Shown one piece after another: positions 23,301 to 36,300 of a stretch of 64,000 bases of DNA (its first letter is position 1; each line of letters starts with the position of its first letter). The notes under the pieces were generated by a model. It did no database searches. It had not been told where the DNA came from and was given only the letters and a program-made list of their open reading frames with translations. Source of the stretch: Brienomyrus brachyistius (Eukaryota; Chordata; Actinopteri; Osteoglossiformes; Mormyridae); contig NC_064539.1 in NCBI RefSeq assembly GCF_023856365.1, positions 23,377,019-23,441,018 of the forward strand. The letters run 5' to 3'. The translations under genes were made by a program, and so were the position numbers.

Positions 23301-26300
23301 TGACGGGCAGACGGAGGTCCAGGATGTCGGCGGCGGTGAGCAGGAGCTCCTGCAGAGGCGGGCTGTCGCAGATGCTCTCAACGTCACTGGCATCATCCGG
23401 GACCCGCAGGCTCTCAGGAATGGTGTAAGCCTTGCCAGTGCCGGTGCCGGGGCCGCTGCCACCCCCCAGCCCCGCCCCCTCCTGACTGGGGGTGAGCACC
23501 AGGGCGGCCAGCTTCCAGGAGATGTGTGTAGCGAAGTGGATGCACTCGGCCTGGCCCAGGGCGGCCATCACTTGCTCTTTGGTGGCAGACAGGCCACTCA
23601 TTGGCTGACAGCCCAGCAGCTCTGCAACCATGTGCCCTTCCTCCTCCGCCGAGGGCATGGGCCCCCACAGCCAGCGGTCCATCACCGAGGGCGGCAGCTG
23701 CGGATTGGCCACCACCGCTGCTGTGGACACGCCCCTGCAGAGGGTTAGCCCCGCCCTCCTGGAATGAGGCTGGGCACAGAGACCAGAAGTTAGCCGAAGG
23801 TTTAAACTTAATCGTGCAATTTGCCATCATGAGCATATTTACAATACATAATCAAATGTTAGCAGAGAAAAGGCCTGCATTCAGGGGTCGGGGGTGAAGG
23901 GTCACGCTCTCACCTTGGAGGTCAGGCTGCCCACGGAAGGCACGGCAATGAGGCTGAAGCGCTCGTAGAGGTACTCGTTCGAGGAACTGCCCTTCAGCAG
24001 GGCGAAGGGGACGAGGTACAGCTCACCCTCCAGGATCAGAACCAGCTGTCTGTGGCGACCCACCGGACCACTGGAGTGCATCAGGCCCTAGAGAATTGGG
24101 AAAGGGGGGCGGCAGGCTCAGCTCAAAACAAACTGAAACACCAAGGAGCAGATAAAGGCTAATCAAAATCTTACTTAGCTCTCGCACAAAGCTCCGCCCT
24201 AATCAAAAGCCACTGTGTGACTTATGTGCCTCCACCTTGCTTAATGGGTGGAGGCCATTACTTGATTGGCATGGCTATTATTTTTGCCTTTTACAGTTTA
24301 TGTCTTCTGCATGTGGGGTCTATTAGGTGGGTCGTTAATGGGTGGGGCCTATCCCATTAACAGACAGGACATGTAACTTCAGAGGGTCAGCTGCTGACCC
24401 AGTGTGAGAGCCCAGTTCATTGGTGCTCGGGAAGGCCTCACCCCCTCCATGGGTGCGATGAGCAGGTCGTAGAGGGCGCGCAGAGGTGGCTTGCTCTGCC
24501 CGCGGCGGGGTGGCGACACTGCGCTGCTGAACAGGCTCGTCATGCTCTGGCAGCTCCTGGGAAGGAAACAGAGGGGCTGTGATCACATGGGCAGGGCGTC
24601 GCATCACAGAGAGGTGCCCTGATCGCACAAGCCGGCCGCCGCATCACACGGAGGGGCTATGAATATATTGGCGGGCTGTTGCATCACACAGCGGGGCTGT
24701 AATTATACAGGGGGGCCATGATCACACAGGTGGGCTGTAATCACACGAAGGGGCTGTCGCATCTCACGACATGGGGTGGGCGGGGGGCCGGGTGATCACA
24801 CAAGGGGGCCATCACATCACACAGAGGGGCTGTCTCATTACACAAAGGGGCCATCGTATAATACGTGCTCCTGTCACCGGCAAAGGTGCCGCGGCCAGCT
24901 GGCTGCCCAGCTGGACCTTGTGTTCAGCATAAAACAACGTCAGGTCTGAGGAAATGTATGAAAGATTAACTGTGTGCGGAGTGAAAAAAATCGCACGGCC
25001 TTGTTTGCATCTTTATTCATACGGGAATGAAAATGGCCATCAGCACTAAGCAGCAGCACTTACAGTCCCATTAATAAATACAAGGAATTTTCATACCAGC
25101 ACATGGCCACTAGATGGCTGTAAAAGTATATGAACTAAAGAGCTCCCTGACATGGCGACCTCCCCCTGGAGCACCATAGAAACTGTTCCTCTCGTTCAGA
25201 ATTGTCTGACATCTTAATAAGCTCTTTAGGGAGCACCTTGGGCAACCATGGCCTGTTGAAATTGTCTCCAGAGCAACCACTGTGACTCATCTGTTTGATT
25301 GCCCCCCCCCCCACACACACACACACACACACACACACCACCCGCAGCATCTGCCGCATTTGCAGCTGCTAGAGTACAGGTCCACCTAAGATTAAGGTGA
25401 AATAGGAACGTAAGCTGCTAAAATACGTCCATTCAGGATAGTGTGTTATGCCTCAGAGCAGCAGGGTAGAAATTTCAGGCAGGAAGGATTCAAGACTGCC
25501 CAGCACTAGGGGGCGGTATTCCCAACTGTGTCTAGGAAAGTGAGTAGCGGCTTGATTCGTTCCACATGTGGCCCACTCCTGCATAAGGGTGAGAAAACAC
25601 AGCCCGTCATTGTGTGGCGGACAGCTTAAGCCTCACAGCCCACAAATGGTCATACAGCGAGTGTCATGCCTGGAAAGCAGGGAAGAATGTGGTAAGAAAG
25701 TGGGTGTGTCTGACTCTGCTCCATCAAAGAATCTGCCCAGTGTTGGTCAGTGTGACTGGAATCACACTGGAGTCACACGATCCATGCACTTCTTCATTCT
25801 GAATGCGTTGTCGCATATATGATCAGCATTTTTTTATTTTTTACACACTGACATGTGACAGGGTTCCATCTGACTCATATCCGCGTTTTGAAAACGGCTC
25901 CAGGAGGTGCCAAAGGATGAGGAGTCAACCCCACTGTACATTCAGCATTTCATTGTTCCCGGCCCGGATGACGACTGAGCCGAGGAGACAAAGGATCTCC
26001 TTCTGCCTAGAAACTTTAAACTTTTGTAGCTGCTGACGAAAATCTGCCAGGAGTTACGCTGGGTCTTTGTGCTCTGGGGCTGGATGCCGAAGTTCAAAGC
26101 GGGAATTCAAACCCCTGTTGGATTACCCGGGACAGGATCCATCCCTTTCATTCATATGACAATCAGGCCATGTGAGTCCAAAAGCTCCTTTCACACCTCT
26201 GCTCTTCTATTGACGTGGTCAGCTGACCCTCCACCCTCTGAACGCCACCCCCCCCCCCATTATCCATAGGATACTGGCTCCCACGCCTGAACCTCAGAAC

Positions 26301-29300
26301 AAACTAAGAGATGCAGTATGGTTGGAGAGAGGAGTGGACCAGGCAGTGAGGCCGTGTGACAGGAAGCTGCGTGTCCAGCTGGTGCTTTTCGGCAGACTCC
26401 GCGGAGACCTTGAATTAACTCATCACCTCTCAGCACTACAGAACACCCGCTGTCCTACACCTGGCCCTGTGTGAGCTCGATTTACACCATCGCCCAGCTT
26501 CCTACTCTGACAGCAGCGAGGAGGCTGCCATAGAGAGAGCAGGATGGGCATGACCAACGATGGGTGTCTTTGGGTGAAGAAAGGGACAGGTGTTTCTACA
26601 GGTGAAGTAAAGGGTTGGTGATTTTACAGGGTCTATAATGATTTTTTTTCAGATCATTACAGGTTTTTTTTTTATAAATTTGTGATGGGACCAGCTTATT
26701 CTACGTGTGTCATGGGATACAAGACAGAAAGCAGACCTGTTGAAGAGGTTGTTCCTGGACACCATTCGCAGGAAGCCTGTGGGGTCCGTCATGGAGTTCA
26801 GCTTGTTGTGGAGCTCCTCAAACTGCTGGTCCAGAAGATCCCCCGCCTCGCTCTCCGTCTCACTGCTGGATCCAGCCCTGTTGGTACAGGGATGGGCTGC
26901 ATTTCAGCCTATTGGAGGCTCTATGGTACCAGGGTCTCATCTGAAGGAGATTTAGGTATCCAGAGACTCACATCACAGTCTCTCTCTGTAACACACAACC
27001 TCCTGCTTTGACCGTCAGGCTCACATGACTGATCAGTCTACATGAAACATCTCAGCACCTCTTCTGCAGTCCAAGGATGCGACTGAGGCAGTCAGCCAAT
27101 CAGATCTTGTCCCATCAGCCCCACTCATCTCATGTGAAAGTTCTTGCATGACAGTGCGGGCACAAAGCATTCAGTGGGCTAATGGATCTGACTATTGTGC
27201 TTTGAAGGCTTTAGGGTTTCAACCACAGGCATGATAGAGTGTGTGTGTGTGTGTCTGTGGAGGGGGGAGTGTTGGCGGGCTGGTCAAGGCCCAGCTGAGT
27301 CACAGAGATGCATTGCAGGCTTGGGCCTCAAGCCCACAGAACACCGACGTGGCGGAGAGGCAGGAATGTTAATAAGCCCAAGGGCTCCTGAGAAAGAACT
27401 CCTGAGGTTAAGATGAGGAGTCGGAGAAGTGCCTGGTCCCACCGCGGGGAACTGCAGTGCCGGGGGCTGTCTGAGTCACCAGCGAGCAAAGTCACACGCT
27501 GTGCTCCTCATCACCACGTAGGCCGGGAACGTCCCTAAGCACGAGCGGGAGCAAGACAACCTGGAGAGTGATGTGCAGAGTGCATGTTGTCCCTGAACTC
27601 ACCACCAGGGGGTGCAACAGCATGACCGGCAATCAGGCACGTACAAACGCACACAAATGCATCACGCGCGATGCAGATAAACTTCATTGTGACCTTTACA
27701 CTAGCCTGTTTTCCCGCTCACGGAGGTTGTGCTGGTGGGGGGGGGGGGCTTGCTGATGAGTGCTGCATCGGAAAGGTTCGAGCCATGACTCAACCTCCAG
27801 CAGAGTAACTGGATAAGCAGCAGGGACATGCTGGCTATAACCCGCCACTCGGGCCTGGAGACGGACTACCGGATGAATGTGCTAGATGGTCAGGAAACTG
27901 GAAAACCCCAGACCTCACCCAATCACCCCCAGCTTTCACGCTGTAGCCAAAGTTCAGGCCCAGGCTGAGAGTGGGGGGGGGGGCGTCTATGCAGGAAAAT
28001 GTGTTTTTAGGTCCTTGGGCTGACCTGATCTCACATAGTATCAGACGCAACGACTGTTTCATGGAGTAGATGAACAGTAAATGGGGATGAACTGGAAGCA
28101 CTATGGTAACGGTCCAGCTGTAGTTATGGTCTAGATTCCAGTGCTACCCAATCAATCAGGATATATTTAGGTAAGGACGCACCCCCTTGAGGGCAGGGGG
28201 GGGGCATGCACATTATGCAGTACGCCCTTCTCTCTCTGCCTCCATCTCCGTCCTTGTTGGAGCCACCAGGGACCGCTGTGTCTGTAGCAGATGTTTATAG
28301 CTTAACTTTGGACAGTTTCACCCATTTATACAGCTGGATTTCACTGTAGTGCTTCAGGTGAAACACCTTGACCAGGTGAATAAAATTAGGGTCCCTTTTG
28401 GGCTGCGCACCAATTTTGGGGTGACGGGGGGGAGGTGGGGGGGGGGCAGAGGGGACGTGAGGACTTTCCGGACTCTGCCAACCTTGCAGTCACAGCAGCG
28501 TCTAACACTATTTTTTTCGGTGACATCTATGCTGCCAAGCGTGTTTGCTGCTGACCTACCACCGCAGGACTCTGGGAGACCAAAATTATGGTCCGAAACT
28601 CCGTGGGATACAAACCCCAAGCTCCTCTGTAAGGTCACAGCAAGGAGCTCATCTCATGTCCGAGAACTACTGTCTCTGAAAAGTTTGCGTGCTTAATTTA
28701 ATGGATCTCAATACCAGCAGGAGAGATGCGGATCAGAGACAGTCCCCGAGGTGGACTCTGTTTTGGGGAATAGCTTACCGGCTGTAGTAGGAGTCCACAC
28801 CTAGGGCTTCTCGGGCGCTGGAGATGTAGTGTTCCAGCGAGGAGCCGCTCCCCGATGCCCCACCACCGCTGCCCCTCTGCGGGCTCCCGGCTCCGCCCTC
28901 CTGGAATTCAGAGTCTCCGCCCTCCAACACGCTCTCGCCCAGGTACACCTCGTGGAACTTGAGGATACCTGGAGAAAGGAGAGAAACAAGAAGATCAGTA
29001 GAAATCTTTTAATAATAAAAATATTGAAAAGAACGTAAGCAATGAAACACATTATAAAAACATAATGAAGAACAATTAGTTCACACCCAGTACAGCAAGC
29101 CACACCCCCTATACTATGAAACCACACCCAGTACAGCAAGCCACACCCCCTATACTATGAAACCACAGCCAGTACAGCAAGCCACACCCCCTATACTATG
29201 AAACCACAGCCAGTACAGCAAGCCACACCCCCTATACTATGAAACCACAGCCAGTACAGCAAGCCACACCCCCTATACTATGAAACCACAGCCAGTACAG

Positions 29301-32300
29301 CAAGCCACACCCCCTATACTATGAAACCACACCCAGTACAGCAAGCCACACCCCCTATACTATGAAACCACAGCCAGTACAGCAAGCCACACCCCCTATA
29401 CTATGAAACCACAGCCAGTACAGCAAGCCACACCTCCTATACTATGAAACCACAACTAATAAAGCAAGCCACACCTCCTATACTATGAAACCACAACCAA
29501 TACAGTAAGCCACATCCCCTACACTATTAAAAATGCAGAGGTCACATACTAAGCCTAGCATGCACTAGCACTCGATACACCGATCTAACTACCAGGTAGT
29601 AGTTAAGACTGCTGACAGACACAAAAAAGGGACTGTAGGGAGGCAGAGAATTCATCTCTGGGGGGAGGGGGGAGCAGGAAGGAGGTTTGAAGGACACAAT
29701 AATGAAAAAGGTCACAGCGAACAATTCGCGTGTATGACTTCCTGCTGTGCCAGGAGTGATTTTTTCATTACATCCCGAAAGGTCGGAGAAAGAGGATTTA
29801 AGAAAAGAGCAGACCGGTGACAGTGTGGGTAGGATAGAGATATCCGGGATAACGAGCAAACACAGACACGCAAATGCCGCTCTGCAGCTTCCCGTGGCTA
29901 GACTACAAAGAAGCTCCACGCTGCTTTTCTGCTAGACCCTGGGTGTAGGACAGGGGGCCAAGGACGGGGATGGCAGCAGCGGGGGCTGTCCGTCAAGACC
30001 TGCCGAGCCACCCCCCCCAGCTGGAGTACTGAGTGTTGGGGAGGAGCAGGCAACAAGAATAGGATGTTTGGGTGGAGGGAGTTCGCACCCAGGATGGCTG
30101 AAGGGGGTTGGGGGGGAAATGGCAGTGGTGTATGTGAGCGTCAGTGTGTGCCCTTCATTATAGCAGCCATCCCCTCACTGCTGCAGGTCTGCCTCTGTAG
30201 TGAGTCTCATACCCACCTACAAACCCAGTCTAGCAAACCCACACACACCCTACCGGCAGAGGCAAACACTCCTTACATCCCAGTCAGGCTCCATCAGAGT
30301 CCATCGGGCCAGTGGCTTCAGGCCCATGGCCATTGTCTCTCTGCAGTCCAGGTGCACTCAGACCAACTGTGATATTGTTACATTAGTCTAGTGGTTCTTG
30401 GTCCTCGGGACCCACTGCCCTGCTTGTGTTCCAGCCATCCCTGCCCCACACACAAGTCCCAGCTGTCTTTCAGCTTCTGATTGACTGAACACACCTGATC
30501 CAGGTAATCAGCAGTGTGTGGGGCAGGGATAGCTGGAACACAAGCAGGGCTGTGGGTCCTGAGGACCGAGTTTGAGAACCACTGCATTAGTCCATGGTGG
30601 GGTGCCTGTATATGAAATGCTGTAATAATGAGTGAAGCTCTGCAGGGGGCGCTGATGTTAAGCCTGATCTCCACACAGACTGAACCCCAGTACTAACCAG
30701 ATCTCCACACAGAATGAACCCCAGTACTAACCAGATCTCCACACAGACTGAACCCCAGTACTAACCAGATCTCCACACAGACTGAACCCCAGTACTAACC
30801 AGATCTCCACACAGAATGAACCCCAGTACTAACCAGATCTCCACACAGACTGAACCCCAGTACTAACCAGATCTTCACACAGACTGAACCCCAGTACTAA
30901 CCAGATCTCCACACAGACTGAACCCCAGTACTAACCAGATCTCCACACAGACTGAACCCCAGCACTAACCAGATCTCCACACAGACTGAACCCCAGTACT
31001 AACCAGATCTCCACACAGACTGAACCCCAGCACTAACCAGATCTCCACACAGACTGAACAGCACTACTGACCACAACTATAAACCAACCAAAACCAGCGA
31101 TCAATCAAGAATACATTTGTTGTCTATAATGCCCCTACAAACCCATTCCTACACCCATTAAAAGCCCACTAAAGGTTTAATAAGACCCTAAACACGCACT
31201 GCATGATGCAGAGATAAAGGCACAAATCACACCGCTGGCTTATAAACCTCGGCAAGCAGTATCTCACTCCCGGGACTCGCGGCTCCATTACGACTCTCAC
31301 CTGCTCCCGGTGCCAGCAGCCAGCTGTACAGGTACCCAGCGGCCAGCGAGAAGTACAGCACCAGGGACCTCTGGCCGTTCACCGTGTCCAGGATGTGCTC
31401 CACCGTCACCGGGCAGTAGGGATCAGAGTCCTGCTGGCCCGTCTGCCGCTCCACCAGCAGATCGGCGAAGGCTCGGGTTCGACCTCGCTCCGCCACTGCC
31501 AGCGCCTCATCGTGGTGCCCTGGGGGTGGGAAACGTGGTTCAAACATTTCGCAACCAGGGCCAATGGGAAGCATGTAAATTATTAAGTATAACATTAAAA
31601 CGACTATTAAAATAATCAAAATTTATTATTATTATTATTAATAACAATAATAGTTATTTTTGATAACTAAGAAGAGCAACCTTCATGTGACCAGCCAGGC
31701 ACATAATGGAGGAATTCCCACAATGCATATTGCCTTAAGGTACAACAGCATGGTCTCTCTACAGATTCACAACCTTGTGGTTGTTATGCTAACTGTTTGC
31801 TTGCAGGTGTGATTTCAGCTGAAAGCTGGGAATAGCTATACGGAGATAAACTGAGCTTTAAGGCAGGACGCTGCCTGGACAGTTATACCAAAAGAAAGAG
31901 GGCAATGAACAGTCATGGGAAGGCAAACAAAAGTAAGGATAAATAAAGGATAGGAAAGACACAGTGTCAGACACAGAGCAATAGGGAGCGATACCAAGGC
32001 TAACGAGGACCCTCTGGAGAGCCTGGTACGATGAGGTCTGCAGGTCGAACAGGGAGAGCTTGTAGTCTGTGCTGTGCTGAGCTTCGTGGCGAATGGTCTC
32101 AAAGAGGGCCGACGCCCGGTACAGCTGAGAGGCAAAGAAAGCAGACAAGGCCCCGCACGAGTCACTAAGATAACCCATTTCAGAAAGGAATGACAGCTGC
32201 AGCACATGGCTTTAGCCACCAGGGGGCAGCCACTCCCTTCACAAGTTTGCAAGCAGCTGGCTTGCAAATAACCTTCCAAAAGACTGACTTCAGAAGTAGT

Positions 32301-33292
32301 TTTTCCAGGTTTACAAGTAAATTTTGATGCACTTAAATACAATCGATACTAATAAGTAACACAGGTAACAAGAACTAACAATAACAAAAACTAAGTGAAT
32401 ATGAGAATTCGATTATTGTGTCTCATCATTTTATATATATTTCTCTGTTTTATGTCATGAATTTGTACCCCGTCCCTAGATCACCCAATTGACCAGTAAA
32501 ATATCAAGTAATGCATCCAGCTGGGTCACCTGGGGCACTGGTGTCTTTTTTGAAGAGGAAATCACCTAATTATGAATGGCTGAAATAATGGTGAATTTGT
32601 ACTGTGTCTTTAGGAGGCGATGAGCAGTGGGAGATCTGAGCATAGCCAATAGAAGCAGACTATTTGCTCCCACCCATCTGATTTAGGCCAATCAGAGAGC
32701 TCCATCCCTCGCCTACTTCACAGAGGAAGCCAGCCTCCATCTGACCTATTTCCTACTAACTGCAAATCACCAGAGGAGAATGGGGCTTGGGGGGGAGCAT
32801 GTCACACATCAGTCCCTTCTCTGTGAGGCAGGGTAGGGTCTGAAACATGTTCCCCCACACACAGTCCCCCTCAGGAGTGTAGCCCTAGCCAACTGGTCTG
32901 GGTCGGTACCTGGTGCTGGGCCTCCTCAAGGTTGCCGCTGGCCCAGAGTGAGAGGCCCAACCTGTGCCGGACCTTCGCTTCGTCCTCCCTCCGGCCGAGC
33001 TGCTCAGCCAGGCGCAGACCTGCGTGGAGGTGGGGGGGGAAGGCATCAGTTCATTTAATCTCCTCAACATGGGGACTGTAAAGGAAAAGCCTAGACAAAT
33101 GTAAACAGCAAACACACACACACACACACGGCAGACACGTCACGTACTGCAAGCTCAGGAGCCCAGTGCGACTAAACGATCGATATTACGGATCAAGCCT
33201 ACTCCAGCGGAGAAACGTAAATATAAACTCTAGCCTGAAAGTCGAAAAAAAACCTGGGGACTCGCAGTTGGACTCACATTATCACACAGCCT

Positions 33293-33324
<32 letters not shown>

Positions 33325-36300
33325 GCCTTACACACACACAAACACACACACACACAGCCTTACACACACACACACACACGCACACACAGCCTTACACACA
33401 CACATACACACACACACAAACACACACAGCCTTACACACACAAACACACACACACGCAGCCTTACACACACACACACAAACACACACAGCCTTACACACA
33501 CACACACACAGCCTTACACACACACACATACACACACACACAGCCTTACACATACGCACACACAGCCTTACAGACACACAGCCTTACACACACACACAGT
33601 CTACATACACACACACACAGCCTTACACACACACATGTCCACACACAGTTCATACATTCCGATCGTTGTGGAGACTCTCCATTCATTTCGACTGGCATTT
33701 TCCTAATCCTAACTGTGATTAAACTTTCCCCCCCACCCAGCCCTAACCTTTCCCCCCCCCCAGCCCGAACCTTAACTACAAGAAACCAAACAAAGTACAA
33801 GACTTTTGGCTATTTTTTTTTTTTTTTTATCGCATTCACATATTTTTAAGTTGAGTTGTTGTGGGGTCTCTGCAATGTAATACATACACAACCCCCCCCA
33901 CACACAAAAACACATTCAGAGCTGCCTCTCACCCTCTTTCACTCTGTTATGACTGCTGAAGTTGCTTTGCCACTTGCTTCTCATTAGACACTGACCCAGT
34001 AAAATAAAAAAGCATAAAAATTAAGAAACAGCGGATCTCCCTCCCCAACTCCTTTTTTCATTTCTCTGCTCCCCCTGCTGCTTTTATAAGCAGGAGTCAC
34101 AAACACCTGCTGCTGCTTTTATAAGCAGGGGTCACAAACACCTGCTGCTGCTTTTATAAGCAGGGGTCACAAACACCTGCTGCTGCTTTTATAAGCAGGG
34201 GTCACAAACACCTGCTGCTGCTGCTTTTATAAGCAGGGGTCACAAACACCTGCTGCTGCTTTTATAAGCAGGGGTCACAAACACCTGCTGCTGCTGCTTT
34301 TATAAGCAGGGGTCACAAACACCTGCTGCTGCTTTTATAAGCAGGGGTCACAAACACCTGCTGCTGCTGCTTTTATAAGCAGGGGTCACAAACACCTGCT
34401 GCTGCTGCTTTTATAAGCGGGGGTCACAAACACCTGCTGCTGCTTTTATAAGCGGGGGTCACAAACACCTGCTGCTGCTTTTATTAGCAGGGGTCACAAA
34501 CACCTGCTGCTGCTTTGGCCCACACTTTCCGAGGTCCTCTGTTGGCAGCACTCGACAGGAAAGGAGGATTAACAGTAAACAAGCTTCCTTCATGACCCTG
34601 AGAGTCTCCATGCCCGGTGGCAGCAGGGCACAACACGGTCGCTCTTTGTTGCTTGAAACGCAGGACGGGACAGCTCCGGCGGCTTCTCAGAGCCCCATTC
34701 CGCTGGGAATGTGGGCTGTTTTTGTGTGACTGTCTACGCAGACACGAGGATCGTGTAGGGACATGCATGCGGTGAAATGCACTTGGGAGGTGCGCATACA
34801 CAAACACGCCTGCAATTTCTTTTGACACACACACGTGCTCCGCATGAGTATTTCAGACATGTCACTGTGAATGTCAAATGATATCTTTTTCTAGCAATTC
34901 CTCTGCACTGGCACCTGGGTCACTCCGGAAAGAGGTGCCTTCCAATTAGCCATCCCGAGATGTCCTTTATACCTCGCGCAGCGTCGCTGAGCATTAAAAA
35001 AAAAAGTCCACCGGTGACATAGCAGCAGGGGAGAAGAGGAGAGAAGAGGAGATGCCTCAGTGATGGAGACACCACATGTGCTGCTGTACGCTCAGCTAAT
35101 TGGCTGTCAGACAGACAAGGCAGAGGGCTTTATAAGGGGAATTCATATCGGGGGGGGGGGGTCCCTCAGTCAGCACGGCCGGCCTTTATGAGGGGAGTTC
35201 AGGTGGGGAGGGGGGGCATCAGCTAGCACGACCAGCCTATACAAGGGGAGTTCAGGTGGGGGGGATATCAATCGGCATGGCTGGCCTTTATAACGAGAGT
35301 TCATATTGGGGGGGGGGGGGCGGGGGGCGTCAACTGGCATGGCTGCTCTGTCCCTGATGATCACAGCCTCCGCTGAGAGTGAAAGTGTTTGGAAACAGAC
35401 AGTCAGCTCGCAACACAGATAAATCAAACCCATCGTCAGCCTGTTGTCATTTCTGTAACGGTGTAATTCACCTGTTCACACATTTCTAATCAAAGGTTCC
35501 AATTCCCTCCGCTTACCTTCCTGCAGGTACATGACGGCCTGTGAGTAGTTCTGCAAAGCATGATGGGTACGGCCCAGGCTGCTGTAGGCCAGTGTCTTTG
35601 CTGCAAGGTCGTTTGTCTCTGCGGCGATACTCAGGTGCTGCTCCTGGTATGCCACGGCCTGCTCGTAGTCGCCCAGCGACTCGTAGGTGAGGCCCAGGTT
35701 GCCATAGGCGCGACCCTGGCTGGCGGCGTTGCCCGTTTCCTCGGCGATGTCCAGGTCACGCCGGTGGTGCCGCAGTGCGGCCTCGTACTCGCCCGTCAGC
35801 TGGTGCGTGGCGCCCAACGCGCTGCTGGCCTCGCCCTCCAGCACCCGGTCGCCCGTCTCGCAGGCGATGCCCAGCTGCCGCTCCAGGCACGATAGCGCTT
35901 GCTCGTAGTTGCCCAGCTGGGTGTGCAGGCTGCCCAGCTCCCCGTAGGCCTGAGCCTTGCCCGCACACTCGCCAAGCTCGTGGGCCACCACCAGCCACTT
36001 TTCAAAGCACACCAGCGCCTGCTGCAGGTTGCCCATGGCTCTGCGGGGATGAGGGATGGGGGAGGGGCGTAGATCCTCACAGTAAGATTACACAGTCTCC
36101 TGTTATGTTAAACTCTGAATTTTTATACATTAGAATGAATTCTTTATTTATTCGAACTCTGTAATTTAGCATCACCCTCCCCATTCTTAGAATAATATTG
36201 AAAGATGGCTGCTCTTTCCTCAGCTAATGACACCAAAGCTGCATTTCTGAGTGGATTCCCGTGCAGATCAACATCTACAGACAAATGCGACCTCTTCAGC

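Noticed and set aside
23414..23836. 140-codon minus-strand frame containing EGGANPLQG, overlapping exon w13
   Set aside because: It is in the wrong frame relative to the conserved CHAT sequence; it would be used only if one of the inner acceptors were chosen.
29082..31060. Regularly repeated 34- and 41-bp units considered as a CRISPR array
   Set aside because: The units are directly adjacent with no unique spacers, in a vertebrate intron; they are minisatellites.
33166..33849. 227-codon His/Thr-rich frame
   Set aside because: It is almost entirely CA repeat; the ends show no similarity to any protein I know.
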